Assembly (NCBI GenBank): GCA_910588005.1
Contig: CAJUQM010000042.1
Span: 1-20,307, forward strand
Length of the DNA: 20,307 nucleotides
Direction of reading: 5' to 3'
Source of the DNA: an uncultured Oscillibacter sp.
GTDB lineage: Bacteria; Bacillota; Clostridia; Oscillospirales; Oscillospiraceae
This document shows, one piece after another, positions 7,534-13,177 of the stretch. Numbering within the stretch: the first letter of the stretch is position 1; every line of letters begins with the position of its first letter. The notes under the pieces were generated by a model that saw nothing but the letters and a program-made list of their open reading frames with translations, searched no databases and was not told the origin of the DNA. The position numbers and the translations under genes were made by a program.

Positions 7534-8553
7534 GCCCGCCGTCTGATAAGCCTCCACGGTGACGCCGGTGTAATAATGGGTCAAGATCTCCCGGTAATCC
7601 GCGCCCGCTGCGGCCATGGCGTTGGCGCCGTACTGGCTCATACCCACGCCATGGCCATAGCCTGTGACAAAGAATATCAGAGTCTGTCCCTGGGCCTCCC
7701 AGGTGAAGCAGGCGGAGCGCAGCCCCAGAGCGCCGCGCAGGCTGCTGCCCTTTACGCTGACGCCTCCTACCGACAGGGTGGACACACTTCCTGCGCTGTC
7801 CACCACGGCGTCTTGCAGCCAGGTCTCTGGGACTCCGGAGAGGCTGGCCTCCGGAAAAGCGGCCAGAATTTTTTGCCGGAACTCCTCCGCCGTGAATTCC
7901 ACCCGGCTGTAGTAGTTGGGAATGGAGTCCGAGGGTTCCGGAGAGGACACCGCCTGCAAATAGGGCAGATTGTTGAGCCAGACCTCTCCCGCCTCCCGGG
8001 TGAGACCCGCCGAGGAGGAGTGAAATACCGCCAGGATCGGCACGCCGCCATATAGAATGACCTGTCCGTCGGTGCTGGATACAGCCTCCTCAACCTTTTT
8101 CTCATTGGTGTCCGCGTCCTCGCCCCAATTGGCCCTGGCCCGGGCTTCGGCAAGGTAAGCTTGGCAGCAGGTGGAATCTGTGCAGATATTAGCGGTATCT
8201 CCGTGGTTCCCGCCGGTTTGGAGCTTATAGAGCGTGTACGTCCTGGCCGCAACAGCCTGTGCCTTTAGGGCCTCTGGCTGGAAGGAGGCGGGCATCTCCG
8301 CCCGCACTACGCCCACCAGATACTCGCCCAGGTCCATCTCCTGCACGGTGTCTCCGTCCAGAACCTTCAGTATAGACGCTCCGTCCAGCTGGCCGCTGAC
8401 GAAGGGCTGGCCCTCCGTCTCATCCACAGGGGTTTCCCGGCCAAAGAGCGCCGTCCGGAAGGGGACGACGATCAACAGCGGCAGAATGAACAGCGCCGCC
8501 AGCAGCGCCGCCGATACGGCGATGCTCTGCCGGACCTGATTTCCTCGTCTCAT
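7510..8553 (-). CDS. spoIID: SpoIID-like peptidoglycan lytic transglycosylase
   Basis: 347 aa from the ATG at 8553, which has AAAAGGAGG seven bases upstream; an in-frame extension to 8589 lacks a site. A membrane anchor covers about 10-31. The SpoIID domain follows, with the catalytic-Glu segment RAEMPASF (Glu86), EALKAQAVAARTY, the Cys/His zinc-site region (ICTDSTCCQAY and FHSSSAG) and the C-terminal GYGHGVGMSQYGA. SpoIID cleaves glycan strands after SpoIIP removes stem peptides, driving septal thinning and membrane migration during engulfment. The typical partners spoIIQ or murA are not adjacent; the neighbour is the deacetylase-like secreted protein. In Bacillus the gene is under sigma-E. 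Here TTTTAATC, 13 bases, CATAAGGT lies upstream in the right direction, only a weak match. Confidence 0.93.
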   Translation of the reverse strand: MRRGNQVRQSIAVSAALLAALFILPLLIVVPFRTALFGRETPVDETEGQPFVSGQLDGASILKVLDGDTVQEMDLGEYLVGVVRAEMPASFQPEALKAQAVAARTYTLYKLQTGGNHGDTANICTDSTCCQAYLAEARARANWGEDADTNEKKVEEAVSSTDGQVILYGGVPILAVFHSSSAGLTREAGEVWLNNLPYLQAVSSPEPSDSIPNYYSRVEFTAEEFRQKILAAFPEASLSGVPETWLQDAVVDSAGSVSTLSVGGVSVKGSSLRGALGLRSACFTWEAQGQTLIFFVTGYGHGVGMSQYGANAMAAAGADYREILTHYYTGVTVEAYQTAGFTNSGQS

Positions 8554-8667
8554 AGGCGTTCCTCCTTTTGGGGCCTGTCCTCTTCTCACCTTATGCGCAG
8601 AAATCGAGATTAAAACCCGTCTGGCGTGTTGAAAAAATAAAAATTAAATGTTCCCGGGATCCCGGCA

Positions 8668-8696
8668 TGGACAAATACCCGGAACCGTGATATACT
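8668..8696 (+). promoter_or_regulatory. SigA-type promoter of the eight-helix membrane protein
   Basis: TGGACA (8668-8673), a 17-base spacer and TATACT (8691-8696), 34 bases before the ATG at 8731. A perfect 12-base palindrome CCGGGATCCCGG (8654-8665) ends two bases upstream of the -35 box and could be an operator. Confidence 0.75.
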
Positions 8697-8730
8697 TCCA
8701 AATGACTTTTTATCCGAAAGGATTTACGCT

Positions 8731-9636
8731 ATGAAAAAACAACTGTTTCTTCCGCTGGCCGCCGTAGCGGGCGGCGCGGCCGCACTGGTGCTGCGGCTGC
8801 TGCAAAACAAAACCGGCTTTGAGGCCGCCACGGGCCTTCCTGTTTCTGGAAACGCCCCGGGAATGGCGCTGGTGGTTTTCCTGGCGGCTTTGGCTGCGGT
8901 GCTGTTTGTCTTGGCCGGGCTGCTGCCTGCGGAGGATGAGGGCGGCCCTTTTTTTCCTGAGGATTTCCGTACGGTGAACGCCGGGCTGGTGTCGCTGGTG
9001 ATTATGGGAGTCTTTCTGATGGCCATTTCCGGCGGAATGGATCTTCTGGCCGGTGCGGCGTTTATGAATCCCGGCGGTATAGAGGTAGTGGGCGGCCAGG
9101 ATGGGCCGGCGGTCTATTGGATGGCGGGAAATACAGCCGCTGCGGGACTTGCGCTTACCCCCAAGGCGCGGATGCTGATGGGCGTGCTGACCCTGGCTGC
9201 CGCCATAAGCCTGTTTCCCGCCGCCGCCTGCTGCCGCCGCCGCAGCGGCGTCCGGCCCCGGACGGCCAGCCCTGCGCTTTTGCTGGTTCCCCCGGTGTGT
9301 CTGGTGGCGCGGCTGGTGCTGGTCTACAGGGTGGATTCCGTCAATCCGTCTCTGGGAGCGTATTATGTGGAGATTTTGGCCCTGGTGTTTATGACGCTGG
9401 CCTTCTACCGCCTTTCTTCCTTCGCGTACCATGCTGCAAAGACCCGCCGCTTTGCCCTGTATACCGGAGCTGCCGTGGTGCTGTGCATGACCGCCCTGGC
9501 GGACAGTGAAGGACTTTCCGCGCTGCTTTTGTACATCGGCGGCGCTTTGGCCCTGTTGGGTTTTTTGCTGTTGTGGCTGACCGAGGGACAATCCGTGTCG
9601 GAAATTGTGGAAAATGACGGTTTGGGCGGCACCTGA
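8731..9636 (+). CDS. Polytopic membrane protein of unknown function
   Basis: 301 aa; AAAGGA lies eight bases before the ATG. Not recognised as a named family. About eight membrane helices are visible (roughly 5-24, 43-66, 83-105, 147-168, 181-200, 213-232, 241-258 and 262-284). A cytoplasmic or exposed loop lies at 67-82 (acidic, PAEDEGG and PEDF), and a basic Arg-rich loop (CCRRRSGVRPR) at 167-177. No transport signature, catalytic motif or signal-peptidase site was found. It is a single-gene unit with its own promoter and a strong terminator, divergent from spoIID. The preference for positive loop residues gives an even-helix topology with both ends inside, but this is only a hand prediction. 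Confidence 0.75.
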   Translation: MKKQLFLPLAAVAGGAAALVLRLLQNKTGFEAATGLPVSGNAPGMALVVFLAALAAVLFVLAGLLPAEDEGGPFFPEDFRTVNAGLVSLVIMGVFLMAISGGMDLLAGAAFMNPGGIEVVGGQDGPAVYWMAGNTAAAGLALTPKARMLMGVLTLAAAISLFPAAACCRRRSGVRPRTASPALLLVPPVCLVARLVLVYRVDSVNPSLGAYYVEILALVFMTLAFYRLSSFAYHAAKTRRFALYTGAAVVLCMTALADSEGLSALLLYIGGALALLGFLLLWLTEGQSVSEIVENDGLGGT

Positions 9637-9648
9637 ATATTATAGCAC

Positions 9649-9696
9649 AAGGTCCCAGGTAAAGCCAGTGGTTTTGCCTGGGACCTTCGGTTTTTT
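9649..9696 (+). terminator. Intrinsic terminator after the membrane protein
   Basis: Perfect 11-base arms AAGGTCCCAGG / CCTGGGACCTT (9649-9659, 9677-9687). The loop can itself pair (AAAGCC with GGTTTT), and TTTTTT follows at 9691-9696. Confidence 0.9.
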
Positions 9697-9757
9697 AAAA
9701 AGGCGCTTTCGCCGGACCGGCCTGCAGCGGGCGGCGGATGATTTTCTGAAATAAGGA

Positions 9758-9792
9758 TAAAAGGCGAGGGGAACCCGTTGGGTTCCCCTCGC
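9758..9792 (-). terminator. Intrinsic terminator of the YitT gene
   Basis: Perfect 13-base arms GCGAGGGGAACCC / GGGTTCCCCTCGC (9764-9776, 9780-9792) with a 3-base loop. Reading leftward it is followed by CTTTTAT, a modest T-run. It lies 65 bases beyond the YitT stop. The space between this and the preceding terminator holds no gene. Confidence 0.75.
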
Positions 9793-9856
9793 GGCGGTAT
9801 TTTATAACGGGTAGAGGGCGGCTTTCGTTTCCACCGTTCTGACCGAATTTGCGGCG

Positions 9857-10741
9857 CTATCCCACCTTCCGCTGGAAATTGCCGTGAACCCGCACGCCCT
9901 CCTGCATGGTGACAAAAGCGTGGGGATCAATACTGTGAACGGTGTGGAGCAGTTCCTCGATCTCATATTTAGAAAGACACACGCACAGCACGTGGACATC
10001 TGTCCCGGTGTAGGCGCCTACGCCGTCCCAATAGGTGACGCCCCGCCCCAGCTTTTCCATGATGAAATGGGCCAGAGCATCCTGGTCGTCCCGGGTGAAG
10101 ATCAGCGCCTCCACACTGACGTTTTGCTGGTGCATCCGGTCCAGCACCATGGCGGTAAAATAATTGTAGATCACGGAGTAAATGGCGATCTCCGGCTGGA
10201 ACAGGATCAGGCAGGCGGCGTACAGGAAGAAGTTAAAAGTCAAAGAGAACTTGCCCACAGTGAAGCGGCTGCCCCGCTTGCTCAGGCACAGCCCCACGAT
10301 ATCCAATCCACCGCCGCTGCCGCCGCAGGTGAGGGCGATGCCGCTGCCGATGCCGTTGAGAATTCCGCCCAGAAGGCAGGCTGTCAGATAGTCATCGACA
10401 ACGGGGGCGGCGGGCGTGGGGATCATACTGTAGAAGAGGGAATAACTCACCGTACAAACCAGGGTTTTAAATACTAGATGTTTTCCGAGGGTTTTGTAGG
10501 CGAAGAGGAAAATGGGGACGTTCAATATAAAATAGAGGACGCCCGCGACGTCGCCCGAGCCGAAATCCAGATGCATGTACGTCTGCATCAGGGTTCGGGC
10601 CAGCTGGCATACGCCCATCAGTCCGCCGCCATACAACCCCAGCGGCACGATGAACAGCCGCATTCCGGCGGCACAGATGAGTTCACCCACCACGGCGGCC
10701 ACCAGACGCAACCAACGGTTGTGCAGAGTATTATATATCAT
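9857..10741 (-). CDS. YitT-family membrane protein (YitT + DUF2179)
   Basis: 294 aa; GGAGG five bases before the ATG. The N-terminal part has about five to six hydrophobic helices (residues about 10-200), including the glycine-rich family segment GLYGGGLMGVCQL and the loop CGGSGGGLDIVG. A soluble C-terminal DUF2179 domain (about 205-287) contains the conserved FTRDDQDALAHFIMEKLGRGVTYWDG segment, where the family has a GRGVT motif. YitT proteins are common in Firmicutes; the molecular function is unknown, with proposals of transport or signalling. Monocistronic: it has its own promoter and terminator. Length and both domains are complete. Confidence 0.92.
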   Translation of the reverse strand: MIYNTLHNRWLRLVAAVVGELICAAGMRLFIVPLGLYGGGLMGVCQLARTLMQTYMHLDFGSGDVAGVLYFILNVPIFLFAYKTLGKHLVFKTLVCTVSYSLFYSMIPTPAAPVVDDYLTACLLGGILNGIGSGIALTCGGSGGGLDIVGLCLSKRGSRFTVGKFSLTFNFFLYAACLILFQPEIAIYSVIYNYFTAMVLDRMHQQNVSVEALIFTRDDQDALAHFIMEKLGRGVTYWDGVGAYTGTDVHVLCVCLSKYEIEELLHTVHSIDPHAFVTMQEGVRVHGNFQRKVG

Positions 10742-10807
10742 GGTGCCTCCTCCCGGGGCGGCAAGCCCCGTGCGATTTATGGATAGTATGAGAACCCTCT
10801 ACATCCG

Positions 10808-10835
10808 ATTATACGGGCTTTTTTAGAAAACACAA
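10808..10835 (-). promoter_or_regulatory. Promoter of the YitT gene
   Basis: Reading leftward: TTGTGT, a 16-base spacer and a perfect TATAAT (complement of 10808-10813), about 66 bases before the start codon. The leader contains a small GC hairpin (GGGGC/GCCCC) just ahead of the ribosome-binding site. Confidence 0.6.
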
Positions 10836-10861
10836 GAGGAAAACGCCATGCGAATTGCACA

Positions 10862-10878
10862 GAAAAACGACGCCGTTT
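10862..10878 (-). terminator. Weak candidate terminator after the sigma-like gene
   Basis: Reading leftward: AAACG, loop GCGT, CGTTT, then TT-C. The stem is only 5 bp and the T-run short, 23 bases after the stop of the sigma-like gene. It is the only terminator-like structure seen here. Confidence 0.3.
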
Positions 10879-10900
10879 CGGAAAAATTCTCAATAAGCCA

Positions 10901-11197
10901 TCACAGGGAGTACTGTAAAAAGCGGTACAGCCTCTCTCTGGCCCGCCGCAGGGTGCGGGATACGGTGGAGCGGTTTAACCCCAGTTGTTCCGCAATCTGG
11001 GGTATGGTCATCCCCTGGTCATAGTACAGAGACACCATCTCCCGCTGCCGTGTTGTCAGCTCTTGCTCCCGTGCTTTGCGGAGGTTCCGGCGGAGCCGGG
11101 CCAGCTGCTCGCTGTTGTCCTCCGCTTGGCTTCGCGCCCACATGGCCATGTCGCCTAAATGTTCGCTGCTGCGGTTGTCAAAGAGTATATTTCTCAT
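10901..11197 (-). CDS. Sigma-70 region 4-like small DNA-binding protein
   Basis: 98 aa. The C-terminal half (about 47-95) is a sigma-70 region 4 / LuxR-type helix-turn-helix: LTTRQREMVSLYYDQGMTIP, then QIAEQLGLNRSTVSRTLRRARERL. The N-terminal half is charged and helical, with no region 2, so it cannot act as a complete sigma factor by itself. Such short proteins annotated as sigma-factor-like HTH occur in clostridial genomes and mobile elements, and may bind DNA or anchor to RNA polymerase. The ATG has GGAG 11 bases upstream, and the gene overlaps the preceding 77-aa gene by 20 bases, so the two are probably coupled. It is the last gene of a three-gene operon. The fold is secure; the role is unknown. 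Confidence 0.82.
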   Translation of the reverse strand: MRNILFDNRSSEHLGDMAMWARSQAEDNSEQLARLRRNLRKAREQELTTRQREMVSLYYDQGMTIPQIAEQLGLNRSTVSRTLRRARERLYRFLQYSL

Positions 11198-11411
11198 TTT
11201 TGTGATAACTCCTATCGTAGTACCGGTTGGTCAGGGCGGCGATCTCCCGCATTTCCCGCCATATAGGGATCAGCTCCGCGATGCGCCGGCGCAGCTGGCG
11301 GGCGCTCTCGGCGTCGGTCTGGGACTTTTCCAAGACCCGCAGCTCTACAATGCGCGTGTGAATGGCGCCGGCGCTCTCCTGATAGCCCAGTGAAATCTCC
11401 CGCAGCGTCAT
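11178..11411 (-). CDS. Small helical protein of unknown function (77 aa)
   Basis: Start chosen at the ATG at 11411 because GAGGAG lies eight bases upstream and because it overlaps the preceding gene's stop as ATGA. The longer frame back to 11582 only reads the upstream gene out of frame. The protein is mostly alpha-helical and charged (REISLGYQESAGAIHTRIVE, then LRRRIAELIPIWREMREI), with a tyrosine-rich tail (NRYYDRSYHKNEKY), compatible with a short coiled coil. No family recognised. The tight overlap with a zinc-ribbon-like gene on one side and a sigma-like gene on the other suggests the three products act together. Confidence 0.68.
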   Translation of the reverse strand: MTLREISLGYQESAGAIHTRIVELRVLEKSQTDAESARQLRRRIAELIPIWREMREIAALTNRYYDRSYHKNEKYTL

Positions 11412-11593
11412 CGTGATCTCTCCTCTCCCCTGATTTCCCGGCAGGGGGCCAGCTCCTGCCGGGCCAGGTCCGGCAGACACGCGGCGCACACGACGCTGCC
11501 GTTGCAGGACCAATATTCCTCGCCCTCCACGATCTCCAGTCCGCAGAGAGTGCAGAGCAGAGCCGCCCTCCTCCGGCGGCAATGAAAATACAT
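11408..11593 (-). CDS. Small Cys-rich, zinc-ribbon-like protein (61 aa)
   Basis: First gene of a three-gene operon. Two CxxC pairs, Cys14-Thr-Leu-Cys17 and Cys36-Ala-Ala-Cys39, spaced by 18 residues, form a plausible zinc-binding ribbon or LIM-like knuckle; Cys5 and Cys30 are extra. The N-terminus is Arg-rich (HCRRRRAALL), favouring nucleic acid binding. The ATG at 11593 is preferred because AAAGGAG lies eight bases upstream; the ATG at 11599 is too close to that site. Frames extending further upstream translate the antisense of the tRNA-Thr gene and are artefacts. Its stop overlaps the next start (ATGA). Function unknown. Confidence 0.68.
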   Translation of the reverse strand: MYFHCRRRRAALLCTLCGLEIVEGEEYWSCNGSVVCAACLPDLARQELAPCREIRGEERSR

Positions 11594-11629
11594 GGCCATC
11601 ACTCCTTTAAAAAACTTCCAAAAAGACTG

Positions 11630-11658
11630 TTGACAAAATGAAATCAATCTGCTAAGAT
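11630..11658 (+). promoter_or_regulatory. SigA promoter of the tRNA-Thr/Tyr unit
   Basis: Perfect TTGACA (11630-11635), a 17-base spacer, TAAGAT (11653-11658), 20 bases before the tRNA. The -10 region GCTAAGATA is identical to that of the second tRNA-Thr promoter at 17644. Confidence 0.88.
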
Positions 11659-11677
11659 AAACACTGCTGTTGGAACT

Positions 11678-11753
11678 GCTGGTGTAGCTCAGCTGGTAGA
11701 GCAGCTGATTTGTAATCAGCAGGTCGGGGGTTCGAATCCGTCCACCAGCTCCA
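11678..11753 (+). tRNA. tRNA-Thr (anticodon TGT)
   Basis: 76 nt. Acceptor GCTGGTG pairs with CACCAGC, discriminator T, CCA encoded. The anticodon stem GCTGA/TCAGC encloses loop TTTGTAA, giving TGT. The T-loop TTCGAAT is present. It is the first gene of a two-tRNA transcript. Confidence 0.97.
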
Positions 11754-11763
11754 AATTTCACAT

Positions 11764-11848
11764 GGGGGAGTTCCAGAGCGGTCAAATGGGGCAGACTGTA
11801 AATCTGTTGTCACTGACTTCGGTGGTTCGAATCCACCCTCCCCCACCA
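11764..11848 (+). tRNA. tRNA-Tyr (anticodon GTA)
   Basis: 85 nt with a long variable arm, as expected for bacterial tRNA-Tyr. Acceptor GGGGGAG pairs with CTCCCCC, discriminator A, CCA encoded. The anticodon loop CTGTAAA gives GTA. It starts 10 bases after tRNA-Thr. Confidence 0.97.
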
Positions 11849-11849
11849 C

Positions 11850-11888
11850 ACCGGAGCAAGCGATTCTGCCGCCTGCTCCGGTTTTTTT
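11850..11888 (+). terminator. Intrinsic terminator of the tRNA unit
   Basis: Arms ACCGGAGCA / TGCTCCGGT (11850-11858, 11874-11882) with a 15-base loop, followed by a run of seven T starting at 11882. Confidence 0.92.
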
Positions 11889-12172
11889 AAAAATCAGAGC
11901 GCACGCCTTCTGCTGGCCCTCCTCTCCAGATCGAACCCGCTGCGCTGGACTTTGATTTGGTTTTGACCATAGACCCGGACAGATCGGACTTAACCGCTGA
12001 CTGCAATGAGAAGCACGCCTTGGCGTGTTTTTTGTTTTTAGGAGGTGGAGAAATTCCTGTTTCCGGCAGAGGGAGACCGCTCTCAGACGGCAGGACGGGC
12101 CGACTTTCCGTCGAAGGTGACTCGCCTGCCTGCAAACGGAGGAATCCAATGATGGCAAGCAAGACAGCCATA
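11889..12172. other. Gene-poor stretch left of the LexA-like regulator
   Basis: About 280 bases with no convincing gene. It contains a rightward terminator (12014-12039). A GC-rich segment at about 12055-12140 can fold as a closed structure: GTTT..GGCAG pairs with CTGCC..AAAC, enclosing AGAG/CTCT and CGAC/GTCG hairpins. On the minus strand a frame is open from an ATG at 12171 to 11887; it begins MAVLLAIIGFL but has no ribosome-binding site and an unlikely composition downstream. A strong leftward promoter (12198-12226) fires into this stretch, so a non-coding RNA or leader is possible. No known riboswitch class was recognised. Confidence 0.4.
12014..12039 (+). terminator. Rightward intrinsic terminator without an assigned gene
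   Basis: CACGCC, TT, GGCGTG (or a 5-bp stem with a CTTG loop), followed by TTTTTTGTTTTT. It could be a back-up terminator for the tRNA transcript or end an unrecognised small RNA. Confidence 0.7.
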
Positions 12173-12189
12173 AAACAAGAAACTTGTTT
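12173..12189. promoter_or_regulatory. Operator 1 of the LexA-like regulator
   Basis: Inverted repeat AAACAAG-AAA-CTTGTTT, core ACAAG-N3-CTTGT. It lies at the expected start site of the leftward promoter, where a bound repressor would block it. Same core as operator 3. Confidence 0.65.
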
Positions 12190-12197
12190 ATATGACT

Positions 12198-12226
12198 AAG
12201 ATATCACAAGAACTATGGAATGTCAA
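12198..12226 (-). promoter_or_regulatory. Leftward SigA-type promoter with no recognised gene
   Basis: Reading leftward: perfect TTGACA (complement of 12221-12226), a 17-base spacer, TATCTT (complement of 12198-12203). An operator-like element lies in the spacer, operator 1 lies at the start site, and operator 3 lies just upstream of the -35 box. The arrangement looks tightly repressed. No ribosome-binding site or credible gene follows directly. Confidence 0.68.
12206..12212. promoter_or_regulatory. Operator 2, half-site
   Basis: ACAAGAA, the left half of the ACAAG-N3-CTTGT core; the right half is not conserved. It starts exactly 31 bases from the equivalent base in operators 1 and 3, and sits between the -35 and -10 boxes of the leftward promoter. 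Confidence 0.45.
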
Positions 12227-12231
12227 GTGTG

Positions 12232-12254
12232 TTTTTACAAGAATCTTGTAAAAA
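12232..12254. promoter_or_regulatory. Operator 3 of the LexA-like regulator
   Basis: Perfect inverted repeat with 10-base arms TTTTTACAAG / CTTGTAAAAA around AAT. It lies between the two divergent -35 boxes (leftward at 12221-12226, rightward at 12259-12264), so it could act on both. Confidence 0.72.
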
Positions 12255-12258
12255 TAAA

Positions 12259-12287
12259 TTGACGGGACCAAAAAAATAGGGTAGACT
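12259..12287 (+). promoter_or_regulatory. SigA-type promoter of the LexA-like gene
   Basis: TTGACG (12259-12264), a 17-base spacer, TAGACT (12282-12287), 30 bases before the start codon. Operator 3 ends four bases upstream of the -35 box. Confidence 0.8.
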
Positions 12288-12317
12288 GGAGATAACATTC
12301 AGAGGGGAGGACTTGCC

Positions 12318-13070
12318 ATGGGGTTTGGCGGGCGGATTCGGGAGCGGCGGGAGGAGCTGGGGCTTTCCCGCGGGAAACTGGCGGCAATGGTGGGCGTTAC
12401 CGTCTCTGCCATCGGCAACTATGAGAGCGGTGTCAGCTTTCCCAAGGAGGAAATTTTGCTGCGCCTGTTCGACTGCCTGGAGACAGACCCCAACACCCTG
12501 TTTCAGGACAGCTTTTGTAAAGACAGTGTGATTTTGAGCCAGACCGAGCGCCAGCTGCTGGAGGGATACCGGGGACTGTCCGCAAGGGGAAGGGAATCGG
12601 TCCGCTCTGTGGTGGATACGCTGTGCGCTTACCGGGACGAGATGGAGAGCGGTCCGGCGGAGCCGGAGCCGCGGGTGATCCCCCTGTACCGGTCTCCGGC
12701 GGCGGCGGGGTACGCTGCGCCGGTGTTTGGAGAGGATTTTGACTATCTGGAGGTGTCCGGGGAAATTCCGCCGGCGGCGGAGTTTGCCGTGCGTATTCAA
12801 GGCGACTCCATGACGCCCTATATCGCCGACGGCGCCCTGGCCTATGTAAACCGGGACCCTCTGCGCCCTGGGGATGTGGGCATCTTCTGTGTGGATGGGG
12901 ATATTTTCTGCAAACAGTATGATAAGGACCCGGCGGGGACGGTGTACCTCTTTTCGCTCAACCGCGCCCGCGCCGACGCGGATGTGGTCCTCACCGCCGG
13001 CAGCGGACGGACCCTGGTTTGTTTTGGGCGGGTCATTCTCCGCGCGCCGCCCCTGCCGGGGCGGGAGTGA
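12318..13070 (+). CDS. LexA-like regulator (Xre HTH + S24 autoprotease)
   Basis: 250 aa; GGGGAGGA lies six bases before the ATG. The Xre/HTH_3 domain covers about 4-62 (RIRERREELGLSRGKLAAMV, then TVSAIGNYESG). A linker follows, then an S24 peptidase domain (about 120-240). The likely self-cleavage pair is Ala130-Gly131 (AAAGYAAP). The catalytic dyad is Ser164 (GDSM) and Lys199 (FCKQ). This is the architecture of phage CI-type and SOS-linked repressors: DNA damage, via RecA, would trigger self-cleavage and derepression. It is not the host LexA type, which has a different winged HTH. The operator array upstream implies autoregulation and a divergent target. No integrase or other phage gene is nearby, so it may be a domesticated or orphan repressor. 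Confidence 0.9.
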   Translation: MGFGGRIRERREELGLSRGKLAAMVGVTVSAIGNYESGVSFPKEEILLRLFDCLETDPNTLFQDSFCKDSVILSQTERQLLEGYRGLSARGRESVRSVVDTLCAYRDEMESGPAEPEPRVIPLYRSPAAAGYAAPVFGEDFDYLEVSGEIPPAAEFAVRIQGDSMTPYIADGALAYVNRDPLRPGDVGIFCVDGDIFCKQYDKDPAGTVYLFSLNRARADADVVLTAGSGRTLVCFGRVILRAPPLPGRE

Positions 13071-13086
13071 AGCACTGGCTTTACTT

Positions 13087-13154
13087 AAAAAACAGCAAGA
13101 TCAGAACCCGCCTGAGACCGGAAACTTTCCGGTCTCAGGCGGGTTCTGATCTTG
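13087..13154 (-). terminator. Very long perfect palindrome acting as terminator
   Basis: Two perfect 29-base arms (13096-13124 and 13126-13154) with a single-base centre. Reading leftward it is followed by CTG then TTTTTT (complement of 13087-13092), so it can terminate the MscS transcript. Rightward it faces the LexA-like gene end but lacks a T-run. The arm length and perfect identity are far beyond an ordinary terminator and suggest a mobile palindromic repeat. Confidence 0.85.
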
Positions 13155-13177
13155 TGTCTCCCCGGAGAGCGGCGCCG

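Noticed and set aside
11652..12158. Minus-strand frame crossing tRNA-Tyr and tRNA-Thr (contains GEGGFEPPKS and SYT-like segments)
   Set aside because: It is the antisense translation of two tRNA genes, a well-known annotation artefact; no ribosome-binding site.
11887..12171. Minus-strand frame beginning MAVLLAIIGFL
   Set aside because: No ribosome-binding site, and Pro/Ser-rich composition without recognisable fold. Kept only as a possibility within the finding on the leftward promoter.
11889..12172. Known riboswitch, T-box, RNase P or SRP RNA in the gene-poor stretch
   Set aside because: Consensus elements of these classes (for example the T-box AGGGTGG, the SRP GGTCCGGAAGGAAGCAG loop) were looked for by eye and not found.
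12149..12199. 16-residue plus-strand frame MMASKTAIKQETCLYD with GGAGG six bases upstream
   Set aside because: Good ribosome-binding site, but no promoter reads into it after the terminator at 12014-12039, and operator 1 lies inside it. Too short to support.
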